Shown here piece by piece: positions 1 through 11,176 of a stretch of DNA of 64,000 nucleotides. The notes below the pieces were generated by a model. That model did not search any database and had not been told where the DNA came from. It saw only the letters and a program-made list of their open reading frames with translations. Position 1 is the first letter of the stretch; every line of letters begins with the position of its first letter. The DNA comes from Heterostelium album PN500 (Eukaryota > Evosea > Eumycetozoa > Acytosteliales > Acytosteliaceae), in assembly GCF_000004825.1 (NCBI RefSeq), contig NW_008805072.1:310001-374000 (forward strand), read 5' to 3'. The position numbers and the translations under genes were made by a program.

Positions 1-1345
1 TACTAGCAGGCCACACCAACATATAGTTATAAGGGTGATTCAATTGAATTTTGTCAAATAAACTTCATATTCTAATGCCATTTTCTATATGGTGTTGCTT
101 TTGTTGCTGCTGTATTATTGATCATTGTCGTTTTTTTTTCTAGATCTCGGGATCTTTTTAAAATTAGATTTCAACGGATCAGTGGAGTGTTGTTTCTCAC
201 CGGGAGTATGCAGCTCGGACCTTTTGAAAGTGTTTTTCACCTAGTAAGAAAAATCATTTGTCTCATTCCACTAGAAACCTAGGTGTTGTAAAAAAATAAT
301 CTAAGGGATAATTACCCACCTTTTGATTGTTTATAGCAATGACAAATCAGTGGTTCTATCGATCTTTTCCATCATTGATATTTGGAGAAGTATTCAATCA
401 AATATTATCAGTTTGTGAGTTACCTCAAATACTGAAATCATTCGTGTTTAGATTTTCATTCAAATATTTTAATTGTATTATTATTAAGATTTAGCTAAAT
501 ATATTCTAATATCAATTATATGGAATTTACTTACTGGTGATAAATAAACAATTGTTGTTTATCAAGATCCAAAAGAATATTGAAAATTTGTCGAATATAT
601 TGTTATTTTTCAATGGTAATAATATCATATTATAATATACATATAAACATATAAATATACAACTTTGATATAAGATTAGGAATTACTTTAGGAATAGTTT
701 TGGTACCAAGAATATAGATTTAATGAATGTAATAAAGTTTAGAGATATAATTTACAGTATAATATTTAAAGATAATAATTTATTTATTTTACAATTTTAA
801 GATAAGAATAATATTTGGGAAAGTTGAATAATGTTGAATCATTGATTTCCATAGTGGATTTCCATGGTATTTATACTGGTTGGATTTCTTTGACCAGTGC
901 AGTGGCCCAATCTCAGAAATCTGTTCTTGATTACTAATTTGGTATTCATTGTAGATTAACTTGTTGGTTATTTCTTTATGTTAACTTTGGTAGATTGATA
1001 TTTTGTTGATTCACTGAATGTTGATATTATTCGAATATATTTAATTATTTTTAAATAGCAGGATTATTAATTTAAGTTATTTGAAATCGTGTCCATAAAC
1101 TGTTTGAATTGTGATAGTTGAATTCTTAATAAATTATTGAGGTGTCAGTAGATTTGATTATTATAATTCTAAAATATTAATTTTAGAACATATATTCACA
1201 AATATCTTATTCTTACAAGATTCTATTTTTATACTCAATTAAAAGTTCTATTAATATCTCGATTGTACAAGTATTTTATTTTTTATTCTTACTGATTTAG
1301 ATCATTTAAATGTTTATATTTTTGAGAAAAATCACTACCACCTTG
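1..1345. pseudogene. Decayed fragments of a kinase/FNIP gene in unassigned AT-rich DNA
   Basis: No intact gene is visible. Three pieces resemble the intact kinase-FNIP gene downstream. Around 366-470 the plus strand reads as one FNIP repeat (FGEVFNQILSV, then LPQILKSFVF). Around 530-640 and 1195-1340 the DNA resembles the intact gene's kinase exons near 4575-4640 and 4660-4790, with the coding sense on the minus strand. The FNIP piece therefore lies in the opposite orientation to the kinase pieces, which implies rearrangement after duplication. The first 300 bases hold a less AT-rich block (about 140-260) that I cannot assign. I see no promoter or complete reading frame. Confidence 0.5.
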
Positions 1346-1510
1346 ACAATATTTAGCTTTTTTAAATTTTTTTTTATTAATACTATACGACAAATATCCT
1401 GTTGCTATTACTGTTTGTTTGTTGTCTCTGAATTAGTTTTTAGAGAGTTCGTTAGTGGTATTCGAGTATCACTTTTGTTAGTTTGTTTTTTTTAATATCA
1501 TTTCAGAAGT

Positions 1511-1815
1511 TCATTGTTTGTAGACTATAGTAATTGTGGGTGTTTGGTAACATCGGTTATCGATGGATCAGAACAAAAAGTAGATGTGCCTTTGGATGAA
1601 CAAGAAAATATTAACCTCTACAGTGGAAAGAAAGAATTTTCATCAATAACCAAATTGGTATACGCAATACAAATGGAAAGATTCAATATATTGCTCAATC
1701 CCGACCATGCTCCAGGAGTGATCAAGGAATGATGTGCGAAGTGGATGAATTCCAAACTTTCGATGATTCATGGGAGTATAAAATGGGAGACAAAGGATTT
1801 CAAGGATCACACAGT
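1511..1815 (+). pseudogene. Fragment of a DDE transposase (DNA transposon, PIF/Harbinger or IS5-like)
   Basis: A 72-codon frame reads VIDGSEQKVDVP, then NLYSGKKEFSSITKLVYAI. This is the pattern of the DDE_Tnp_4 transposase core, where an Asp-Gly-(S/T)-E motif is followed by YSGKK and a short helix. After the stop at 1730-1732 another frame continues with a GDKGFQG motif, like the (A)DKGY segment that normally follows. The copy is truncated at both ends and frameshifted, and I see no terminal inverted repeats or target-site duplication. It is a relic of a plain DNA transposon. The family call rests on motif order only. Confidence 0.5.
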
Positions 1816-2057
1816 TAATACAAAAGATTTATAGTTATTGACAGAGAAAATAGAAAAGATGAAAAAGATGATAGATTAAAGGAAGCAGATAAATAAAAAG
1901 TGGGAAATTTCATATAACTTTTTCAGATAAAAGGCTAAAAATGTGGAGAAATTGTTATTGCTTCACCATAAAATTTGGTGTTGTGTTGGACTATTGATTA
2001 ATACCTTTGTTGACATAAGGAAAAATCAATGATACTATAAATCAATAAATTAGATTT

Positions 2058-2276
2058 TTAATATTGTTTTCTAAACATTTTATTTTGTAAATATTTCAAA
2101 TTCATAATATTATTATCGATTTGATTTGTGATTGTATGTTTATCATTGATAATATCTCTTTGTAGTTTAAGTTCTTCTCTGATTAGATATTGATGTAATT
2201 TTTCAAAGTGTTCTTTGATTTCATTCTCTGTTGTTGATAATCTTTGATATCTGGATTTTTCGAAACCACCATACAA
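2058..2276 (-). pseudogene. Fragment of a dictyostelid coiled-coil (B-box-type) protein
   Basis: The 72-codon frame contains ENEIKEHFEKLHQYLIREE, followed by an INDKHTITNQIDNNI stretch. From memory this matches the coiled-coil segment that follows the B-box zinc finger in a large dictyostelid-specific family. No B-box cysteines or histidines lie upstream on the minus strand, and no downstream domain follows the stop. It is best read as an isolated exon-sized remnant. It could also be a very small expressed gene, but I see no supporting context. Confidence 0.35.
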
Positions 2277-2815
2277 TTATTTTTTTAAAAAGTAATAGTA
2301 CTTTTTCGACTTTTTTGACCCAATTTCCAACATTATTATGCCTATTGGATTCCTAAATAGGAGTTTCTAACTAATGTTAGCACCGATTTCCCTACATTTA
2401 ATATAGTGCTCATTATAAAATCTTAGGAAAAGGTTAGGAACAAATGTTCTTTGATATCAAACTTGAAGCTAATCAAATTTTATTTTTTTTAATATTGATA
2501 TTCATTACTTTTAAAATTTTATTTTTTCCTAACATACTATAGAAACTTTCAAAAAGCAACTTCCAAATAATAATTAATAAAGATAACCATTAACTATGTA
2601 AATTAAAATTAAAAGTATCTTATGATTATATAAACAAAACAAACAATAAAGTATTTTCTAAATAATAAAAGTAAAAATTCAAGATAAATAAATATTAGAG
2701 AAGTATGATCTTTACAATTATTTTGGAAACAATTTTTTTTTTTTTCTTCATTTTATTTTTTTATTTTTTGTTTTTAGATTATTTTATAATTATAATTCTT
2801 AAATTGTTAAGTTCC
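2277..2815. other. Intergenic, AT-rich, nothing recognised
   Basis: This stretch has A/T runs and no open frame or recognisable repeat. The end nearest 2815 would carry the 3' untranslated region of the kinase-FNIP gene. Confidence 0.6.
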
Positions 2816-5435
2816 CTAACCCCATTCCTGTCTGACTAATTCAATATCTGTCGTTGAACTATACCCTAACGACTTCAGTGATTCAGGTAAGACACCGACT
2901 GATAGTATTTGATTGTATTCACGACCAAACACCAATGATTTCAGTGATGCAGGTAACACACCGACTGATAATATTTGATTGAATCCTCGACCAAACACCA
3001 ATGATTTCAGTGATTCAGGTAATACACCAACTGATAATATTTGATTGAATCTATTTCCAAACACCAATGATTTCAGTAATTGAGGTAATACACCGACTGA
3101 TAATATTTGATTGAATTCATATCCAAACACCAATAATTTCAGTGATTCAGGTAACACACCAACTGATAATATTTGATTGAATTCCCAACCAAACTTCAAT
3201 GAATACAATGATTTTGGTAACACACCAACTGATAATATTTGATTGAATTCCCAACCAAACCTCAATGATTTCAGTGATTTAGGTAACACACCGACTGATA
3301 ATATTTGATTGAATTCCCAACCAAATCTCAATGATTTCAGTGATTGAGGTAACACACCGACTGATAATATTTGATTGAATCTATTTCCAAACACCAATGA
3401 TTTCAGTAATTGAGGTAATACACCAACTGATAATATTTGATTGAATATCCAACCAAACTTTAATAAATACAGTGATTCAGGCAACATACCAACTGATAAT
3501 ATTTGATTGAATTTAACACCAAACACCAATGATTTCAGTGATTGAGGTAACACACCAACTGATAATATTTGATTGAATTCACGGCCAAACCTCAATGATT
3601 CCAACGATTTAGGTAACACACCAACTGATAATATTTGATTGAATTTATCACCAAATACCAATGATTTAAGTGATTTAGGTAAAACACCAACTGATAATAT
3701 TTGATTGAATTCAATTCCAAACTCCAACGATTGCAGTGATTCAGGTAACACACCAACTGATAATATTTGATTGAATGAATATCCAAATGATAATGATGTC
3801 AGATTTGGAGGGAGTGAATTAGATTCCAAAGGTTGATTAAATTCATCACCAAATTCAATTTCATTTATAATGACTGAGGTGTTTTTGAATGTAGTATTTA
3901 AATTGAATGTTATTAAATGTTGATTGGTGATGGTTTCAATATATTGGTTTAATAATTGATTCAATGATTCTCTATTCTTTGGACTCTGATCCAACAATTG
4001 ATGAACCAAATCAATCAATTTTTTTGAATATCTGCATTCTGAAATCTTAATTTCACCATTAGTTTGGAATAGTTGATGATTTTTTCGATCATCTGGATGA
4101 CTGATCAATTTAAATATTCAAAAATACAGAGTTAATATCTGATTGATAATAATATTTTAAAAGTATGATTATTCGAGTATTTACCAACATAATAATTTGA
4201 GAATTGTTGATCCAATTGAAAAGATGTCACACGATTGTGCATATTGTCTGTTCATTGCTTCCTAATTGTAATTATAATTTTGATTTAGTTAAAATATATT
4301 TAATAATCAATTAATAGAGTATACATACTGGTGAAATATAACCTTTAGTCCCACGAGTTGCATTTATAAGTGTGTTTGAATTCATATCAAAAATAGATGG
4401 ATCTGATATTTCTTTCGAATTCGGAACACTTGTTATTACAACAGGTGGCTCAAAAAATACTTTTGAATCTTGATGTTCAATGATTGTTGATTGATCAATG
4501 AATTTACAACATCCAAAATCACCAAGCTTCAAAGTACCATCATAACCAATGAATATGTTTGATGGTTTGATATCACAATGAACAATTCCATGTTTATCAA
4601 GTTCCAAAAGAATATTGAAAAGTTGTGAAATATATTTAATAATATCTGATTCTTTAAAGATTCTATTTTTATATTCAATATAAAATGGTTAATTGTAATA
4701 TATTCATATCTTGATAAATTTATTATACATACAGATTTAGATCAGTTAAATGTTCATACTTTTGAGAAAGATCACCACCATCACAATATTCAGTAATGAT
4801 ATGAAAGATTTGATTGTCTTTATCATGATGATAGTCAACAAGTTGAACAAATCTTTTATTACCTTTGAGCAATTTCATTGATTTGATTTCATTCTCAGCT
4901 CTTTCATAAGATTTTTGATTATCTTTATAGTTTATCTTTTTATAAACATACTTTTGAATTGATTTGTTAGTTTTATGATTGTCAATTGATTAATTACATT
5001 GAAAAATGATCTTACCAATCTTTTATCAATACCACACACTAAATACACATCATTGATGGCATTACTGTTTGTAAATCTTGATATTGAACGATATCGTTTG
5101 CTAATTTGTGATAGTTGGAAATAGTCCTGTTTGAATTTACATTCTTTAATATTGATTGTGTATGATTGTGATTTGTTTAATAACTTTGTGTATAATGATA
5201 AATATGATTGTGATATTATTATTAATTGATATTGAGTATCGACTTTATCTGGTATTACAATTCTATTATTCATAATATCAATATTTCGCATTAATATGAT
5301 ATTTCTGTGTTCATTATCATTTTCTTTCAAAAGATTTTTAAGTAATATTATTAAATTATCAAATGGATAAAAATCAGTAAATGTCAAGGTATTCTCTAGT
5401 AATTTATCTGATTCCTCAATATTATTTGTATTCAT
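2816..5435 (-). CDS. Protein kinase fused to a tandem FNIP-repeat domain
   Basis: Five exons joined by GT-AG introns (5435-5016, 4950-4733, 4662-4329, 4261-4185, 4100-2816) give 777 codons with no frame break. Residues 1-125 have no recognised domain. The kinase domain spans about 128-350: a beta-3 segment VYKK, acidic hinge residues EYCDGGDLS, a catalytic loop HCDIKPSN at 241-248 (Cys in place of the Arg of HRD) and DFG at 261-263. The rest of the C-terminal half is an array of about 15 FNIP repeats of 22 residues, core FNQILSVGVLP. FNIP/IP22 repeats are leucine-rich-type repeats greatly expanded in dictyostelids, and kinase-FNIP combinations are known there. The Lys and both Asp are kept, so activity is plausible. 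Substrate and role are unknown. Decayed relatives lie at the window start. Confidence 0.85.
2863..3860 (-). repeat. Tandem 66-bp FNIP repeat array within the kinase gene
   Basis: Fourteen units of about 66 bp encode the core FNQILSVG, plus one diverged unit (FGDEFNQP) at the kinase-proximal end near 3850. The DNA word for the core is nearly identical in all fourteen units, including at synonymous positions. Variation is concentrated in the two residues before FNQ and in the residues after LP. This points to recent duplication or homogenisation by unequal exchange. Confidence 0.9.
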
Positions 5436-5562
5436 CTTTAGTTTATTCTTATTTTTAAATGATCACTAAAAGAAAAAAAATAGAGTGGTTCAAAATAATA
5501 ATTTATTTTTGCAAAACTTAAATTTTTTAAAGTTTACAACTTGACTTCTTATTAATTTCGAA

Positions 5563-6110
5563 CCATGCTATCAAAAAGGGTTATCGATTCAGTACCAACT
5601 TATCCAACAGAGACCAAAGAATTAAAAGATCTATTGGAAAGGTAGGTGATAAGTATGCCACGTTCAGACCAACCTATCCACAAGAGCTGTTCGATATCAT
5701 CAATGACATAACAAAAGATACTCCACAAGAGTTTGGCAATAGATGTCGGTTGTGGAAATGGTCAAGCAAATGTCGAACTGGAAATCGGTGATCGGTGTCG
5801 ATCCATCACTTTCACAAATCTCAAATGCAAAGAAAGCAGAAAACATTCAATATAAACAATCACCTGCAGAGTGCATTGATCAACCACCAAACACAGCTGA
5901 TCTTATAACAGTTGCACAAGCAGTACATTGGTTTGGTTTACCAAAGTTCTTTGAAGAATCAAAGTAATTATTAATTAAGAAAAGAATATAAATAGATAGA
6001 AATAGATAAAGATATACTAATGTTGATTTAATTAAGTTTATGGATCGATACTTCTCAGAGGCTACTGATACTGTGAATGCAACCGTTCTTCATTCTAAAA
6101 AAAAACAATA
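5563..6110 (+). pseudogene. SAM-dependent methyltransferase pseudogene
   Basis: Pieces of a class I methyltransferase occur in order but in different frames. First comes KYATFRPTYPQELF (from about 5650), then the SAM-binding motif I AIDVGCGNGQA (5739-5775), then IGVDPSLSQISNAKK and AVHWF in a third frame (to 5967). After a possible GT-AG intron comes KFMDRYFSEATD, ending near 6110. The order matches the Methyltransf_11 type found in fungi and amoebae (trans-aconitate methyltransferase-like). At least two frame changes and a missing stretch between motif I and the following strand make it non-functional unless the sequence has errors. It lies between the kinase gene and MYBBP1A. Confidence 0.6.
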
Positions 6111-6207
6111 AAAAACTTATTGTAAAATAAATAAAGATTTAAGAATACTAAATATTATTGTTATTTGTTTTAATTATATATAAATTTATTTTTTAAGTTT
6201 TTTTTTA

Positions 6208-9200
6208 TTATTTTATTTCTTTGATTTCATTCTTTTTCTTTGGTCTTGTTTCTTCTTCTTTTGGATCTTGTAATTCTTTGTAAAGTTGAGCTGCTTCGTC
6301 GGTTTCTTCTTCTTTCTTCTTTGGTCTACTCTTGATCTTGTTGTCGACCTTGAGTTGTGTTGATTTCGATTGTGGTTTATCACGTTTGGCGTTGTGTACT
6401 GTTAAAATATTATTGTTAGACTTCTTTGATTCGCTGCCAGTAGCGTTGCTGTCGGTCGATGCCGACAACTTCTCTTCTCTCTCCAGTTGCTTTCTCTTGC
6501 GCTTCGACAGTGCAAGTAGATCGCTGTTTTCAATCTCCAACAGCTTGATGATACGCTTGGCGTGGTCTTTGATGGCACGCTTTCCGTTGACCTTGCAGAC
6601 TTCCACAAGGAGCGCATTGAGCTTGGCAGCGTCGATCTTTGACTTGATCTTGTCGACCGATTGATGTGAAATGATAAAATTGAAAATGTTGGCGAGTTGC
6701 AAGAGTACCGCTTGTTGCTGTCCGTACTTCTTGGACTTGAGTGACTCGTCGATGGCGTCGGAGAGCGTGTTGACGATGACGTGGAACACTTGTACCATTC
6801 CGTTGGTGGCAGCAACATTCTCCTGTTGTTGTGGCGAACGCTTTGGAATCATGACACCGACGATCTCCAGGAGCTTCTTGAAGACGTAGTCGTTGGCGCT
6901 GCCAACAACACGCATCATGTCGGTGATGTGTCCGGACATCAACTGTGGGAAACGCTGAGAGAACTCGGTGATAAACGATAGGATGACAGTGTTGTTCTTG
7001 TTGGAGATGTTTTCTTTTTGGAGCAGTTGAGTTAGTTCGGCGTCGAGCGGTGCGACATCCAGTTTGCTCATGGAAATCAGCACGCGAACACACATGTAAA
7101 CGGTGTGTCCCGATAGCAGGAATAAAAATGGTTTGTTCTTCTTGTCGTCTCCCTTCATCTTTATGGACGACTTGATGGTTTCGATGCAACTCTTGATGAG
7201 CGCGTTGATCGACTTGACATCGACGTTGTCGGCACACTTCTTGATGGTACTGATCTTATTTTTGAAAATGGTAAGGAAACGGTTGGAAATCGATGGTTCT
7301 TCAGAGTTGGCAGCGTTGATCATCAGTGGCAGCGCCTGGAAGAAGATAGAGTTTGGTGCACCTGTCGACTTCTTGATGTAGATCTCGACGAGATCGATCA
7401 AACGAATCTTCAAAGTCATTGTCTTTGTCTTGATATTGTTGAATTTGGCTTTCTGTTCTTTCTTTCTTCTAAAGATTTGCTCGAGGTAGTTGTCGAGTTG
7501 TCTGGCTTCTTTGGCGGTGGGTGGCTTGGCGTCGTCCATCTCGTCGTCCTCCTCCAACAACAAATGTGGACCAAGACTCTTTTTGATTCTTGCAACAATC
7601 TCTGGATCTACTTCATCGTCATCGGAATCATCTTCTTCCTCCTCTTCCTCTTCTTCCTCTTCGTCATCTTCGTTGTCCTCACCGTCTTCTTCGCCATCCT
7701 CTTGACTCTCGTCTTCTCCATCCTCACCGTCCTCGTCATCCTCACCGTCTTCACCGTCGATCGGTTCGAATTCATCGTCATCTTCATCGTCGTCTTCATC
7801 CATTCCATCGAAAATCTCAGTGATTGGTGCAGAGATTGTGTTCAAGATGTGCTCCAACACTGGGAATGTGATGTCCTCCGAGAAAATCGAGAAAATCAAC
7901 TTGACAACGGAACGCAACAAATGCTGTGGTTTGTCAAGGAGCGAGATGAGAATATCGACGAGAATCATAAAGGCATTCGGTCCGTTCTTCTTTGGCTTGC
8001 GCATTCCAACCAACTCCTCGTAGGCAGCGACAAGATCCTCGAGCAACTCGGAGATCTCTGATGGCTCATAGAGATATTGGAGCGAAACATGGAGGAACAA
8101 CAACTCGAATGCACGTGTCTGAATGGATCTCTTCTCCACCGGGTTCTGTTGGAGCATAGTGATCACCTTGGCTACTTTTTCGAGTGGTTTGAAACCAATT
8201 GGTAGTGGTGTGGACAACGAGTGTGTCAATCTCACTTGATTCTGGAACTTGACGACTTCGCTCACCCAGAATTCGCCATTGCTCATAACACCGTCAACGA
8301 GTGGTTGGTGAACGAGATTATGATGTGAGAGATTCTCGAGCACTGTCAACAACTTGGCACCGCATTGATCTCTTGTCTTTTGTTGGAGGTCGATGGTTGG
8401 CACACGACTTTGGAGTTCCTTGAGGAAGACATCATCTGTGGTTTGTTGTTGTTTAGATTTAGCTGATGTAGCTTTCTCTTTGGGCAAAAAGAACGCTTGG
8501 AAATAGAGGAACTTGAGAATGTTGGTGATCTTTGATTGCTGGGTGGCGACGGCATCCATTGGACGACGCAACAACTCCTTGACGATGTAACCGAGTTGAG
8601 TGAGAATCCAATTACGCAGATTCAAAAGACGTAGTTGCTCTTCGTTGTATTGCTCGTTGTCGGTTTCACTCTCGACGGCATCTTCAGCGTTGGGGTCAGT
8701 CGGTGTTTCGATACGGGCATTATTGTTGTTGTTGCTGGCAATCGAGACATCCGGGTCGTAGAAACTATTGAAAAGTGTATTGATATATTTGTTCATCGAT
8801 TCAAAGTCGATATCTCTGAGCAACTCATTGACGATATCGATTGGATTCTGGAATACCTTTGAACCATTTCCACTGAAATAAAGAATTAATTGTAAACGAT
8901 GTTCTTTTGATATTTCTGCTGTTTTTGGAATGATTTGGAACTAAAACGAACGAACGAACGAATATTAAAATTAATAAAATGGTTTTGGTAATATTTTAAA
9001 AGTATTCGTCGTTATTTGATTTGATACATACAACTTGGACACCAACTTCATGTAATATATTATCGGATTGTAATGATTGATTCAAATAGTAATTCAAGTG
9101 AACTGTGAAAATTTCTGGAATGGAGGTGGCTGGTAACATTGGTAAAAGTATTTCAAATAGTTGTAATCCCAATGATTTTTTATTTGCAGTTGAAGTAAAA

Positions 9201-10649
9201 AGATGATCTAAATATTATTAAAAAAATAGATAATTATTAATAAACGTGACTGTTTTAAAATTATTTAAAGATTAATGTTGTATACATACTTTCAACAACT
9301 TTTTTCCAAAATTCGGTTACTGAAATATTCTCTGGAAGATTTTGAAGTAAGATTGCAAATGTAGTTGGCCAAACTTTGTGAACTCTTGGATGAGTAGATA
9401 CCGACTTGGCATAGATTATCTTTAAAAACTGTAGATTCGATTGATTAAATAATGAACTATGACTCCATCCATTTGTATGTTTTAAAAGTTTGAATTTCTA
9501 AATTATTAAATAAAAAAAAGAAAAGAAAAAAGTAAAATAATAAAATGAATAAGTATTTAATTTGGAAAAAAAATAAAGATTATAATAATACAAACCTTAT
9601 AATTATTTGAAAGTGATAAAATCAATAAAATTAAATCTGGAGTGTAGTCGTCGATGTTCTCGGGAATGAGTTGTTTGATGAATGGTAGGAGTTTGTCAAA
9701 GTTTTGATCGGTTTGGATCTGTTCGGTGAGTGCTGTTATGACTTCGTATGCGAGTTCGGTGTAGACTGCACGCTTCTTTGAGATGTATATCAGTTGTTCC
9801 AGAATGGATTCGATGATGTTGTCGGTGTCGATCGGTTGGTTGGCGTTGTAGATCGACGACTTGGTGGGAGCACGTCTAATGAGCTCCTTATCGATACGAC
9901 CCGACTTGATCACAGCCATCAAACCAAACATACGGCCAAACAACGCTTCACGCTCTGAAAATCCACTGGCACCAGTAGTATCCATAGCGGTGGTCAAGTA
10001 GCGAATGAACCAACTGATCGAGATGACAGGCAGCGAATTTAGCAACTCACTGAGTGCCAGCGAGAATCCCATTTTTGTAATATCACGACTCGACGCCAAA
10101 CCACCAACCAAACGTTGCAAAGAATAGTTCAATTCCGGTGAAAATTCACTATTTATATCTTTTACTCTATTTTCCATAACTTTTGGAACTGTATATAATT
10201 GTAATTGTTTTTGTTTCGATGTTTTGTGATGGTTAACATTTGGGATAATGAATGAATGTGAATGATTATCTAACTGACTACTTACCATATCTTAATACAC
10301 TGGTATGATCTTCTGGTTTGAAATCTTCTTGGAGTTCGGCGAGTGTGAGAATGAGTGTGGAGATACCTTTGATACGTGTAGATTCATCTGCAGAGACAAT
10401 GTCGTAGAAACATTGGAGGATATCGTCTTTCTTTTTCATTTCAATATCGATTTGGTCAGCTAGATTATCCATACTCTCAGAGACTGACAATCTTGGTCTT
10501 GCTGGTTGTTCAACTTCGACAGCAATTGCTGCCGATGCTTTATTATTATTATCTTCATCTTTTGAAGTTGATGCTCTCTTTTTATTATTCTTTGGTTTGT
10601 TATTGTTATTATTGCTATTGTTATTCTTTGATGATTCTGATTTTGCCAT
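6208..10649 (-). CDS. MYBBP1A / DNA polymerase V (Pol5)-like nucleolar protein
   Basis: Five exons (10649-10286, 10188-9596, 9497-9290, 9207-9032, 8940-6208) give 1357 residues. The N-terminus is Asn/Lys-rich. From about residue 120 the alpha-helical DNA_pol_phi region begins, with a characteristic LQRLVGGLASSRD segment. A long Asp/Glu tract lies in the large last exon (about 7600-7800). The C-terminus is Lys-rich, with KRKRKQLERE and several RPKKK clusters typical of nucleolar targeting. Yeast Pol5 and animal MYBBP1A act in rRNA transcription and ribosome assembly; despite the name they are not active polymerases. Length and acidic tract fit the family. The start is the ATG at 10649, directly in frame with the Asn-rich leader. 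It is transcribed divergently from UBA4. Confidence 0.85.
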
Positions 10650-11176
10650 TTTTTGTTATTTATATTATCATCTATATATATTATCTATACTGGTATTATT
10701 CTTTTTGTATTCTTTGTTATTATTAATGAATGAATGAAATGAAATGATTTATGATTGATCAAATCAAAATCTAAAATCAATGAATATTATAAATATAGTA
10801 AATGTGGTATGACACACTTAAAAAAAAACTAGTATAAAAAAGAGCAAATCAAAATATAATTGTTTGTCTTTAAATTTTTGTTTATTTTTTATAATATATA
10901 AATAATATTTAATGATATTTATTCAAAAAAAAATAAAAAAATAATAATAATAAATAAAAAAAACGAGTGAAAATTATTTAGCCAAAAAATAAAAAATTAA
11001 AATTCAAAAAAACGAATCAATTCAAACTATAACGTTATTACAGAGTTTAGTTTTTCATTTTTAATTTAAAATTTGAGAAATTAAAATTATTTATTTATTT
11101 TTTTAATTTGTTTTTGTTTGTTTGTTTTTTAAATATCTCATCAATTGCAATTAAAATCAACATTAATAATATTATT
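10650..11176. promoter_or_regulatory. Divergent promoter region between MYBBP1A-like and UBA4
   Basis: These 527 bp separate two genes transcribed away from each other, so both 5' regions must lie here. The DNA is very AT-rich, with A-runs near 10808-10830 and 10925-10970 and T-runs near 11090-11130, as in dictyostelid promoters. No specific factor site is recognised. Confidence 0.5.

Noticed and set aside
1310-1495. Plus-strand Phe/Ile-rich frame before the transposase fragment
   Set aside because: Its first part overlaps DNA matching the kinase gene on the opposite strand, so it is a chance frame across fossils.
7477-8061. Long plus-strand frame (194 codons) opposite the MYBBP1A-like acidic region
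   Set aside because: It mirrors GAN-rich acidic codons on the minus strand, so stops are rare by composition. The encoded Phe/Val/Leu pattern has no domain.
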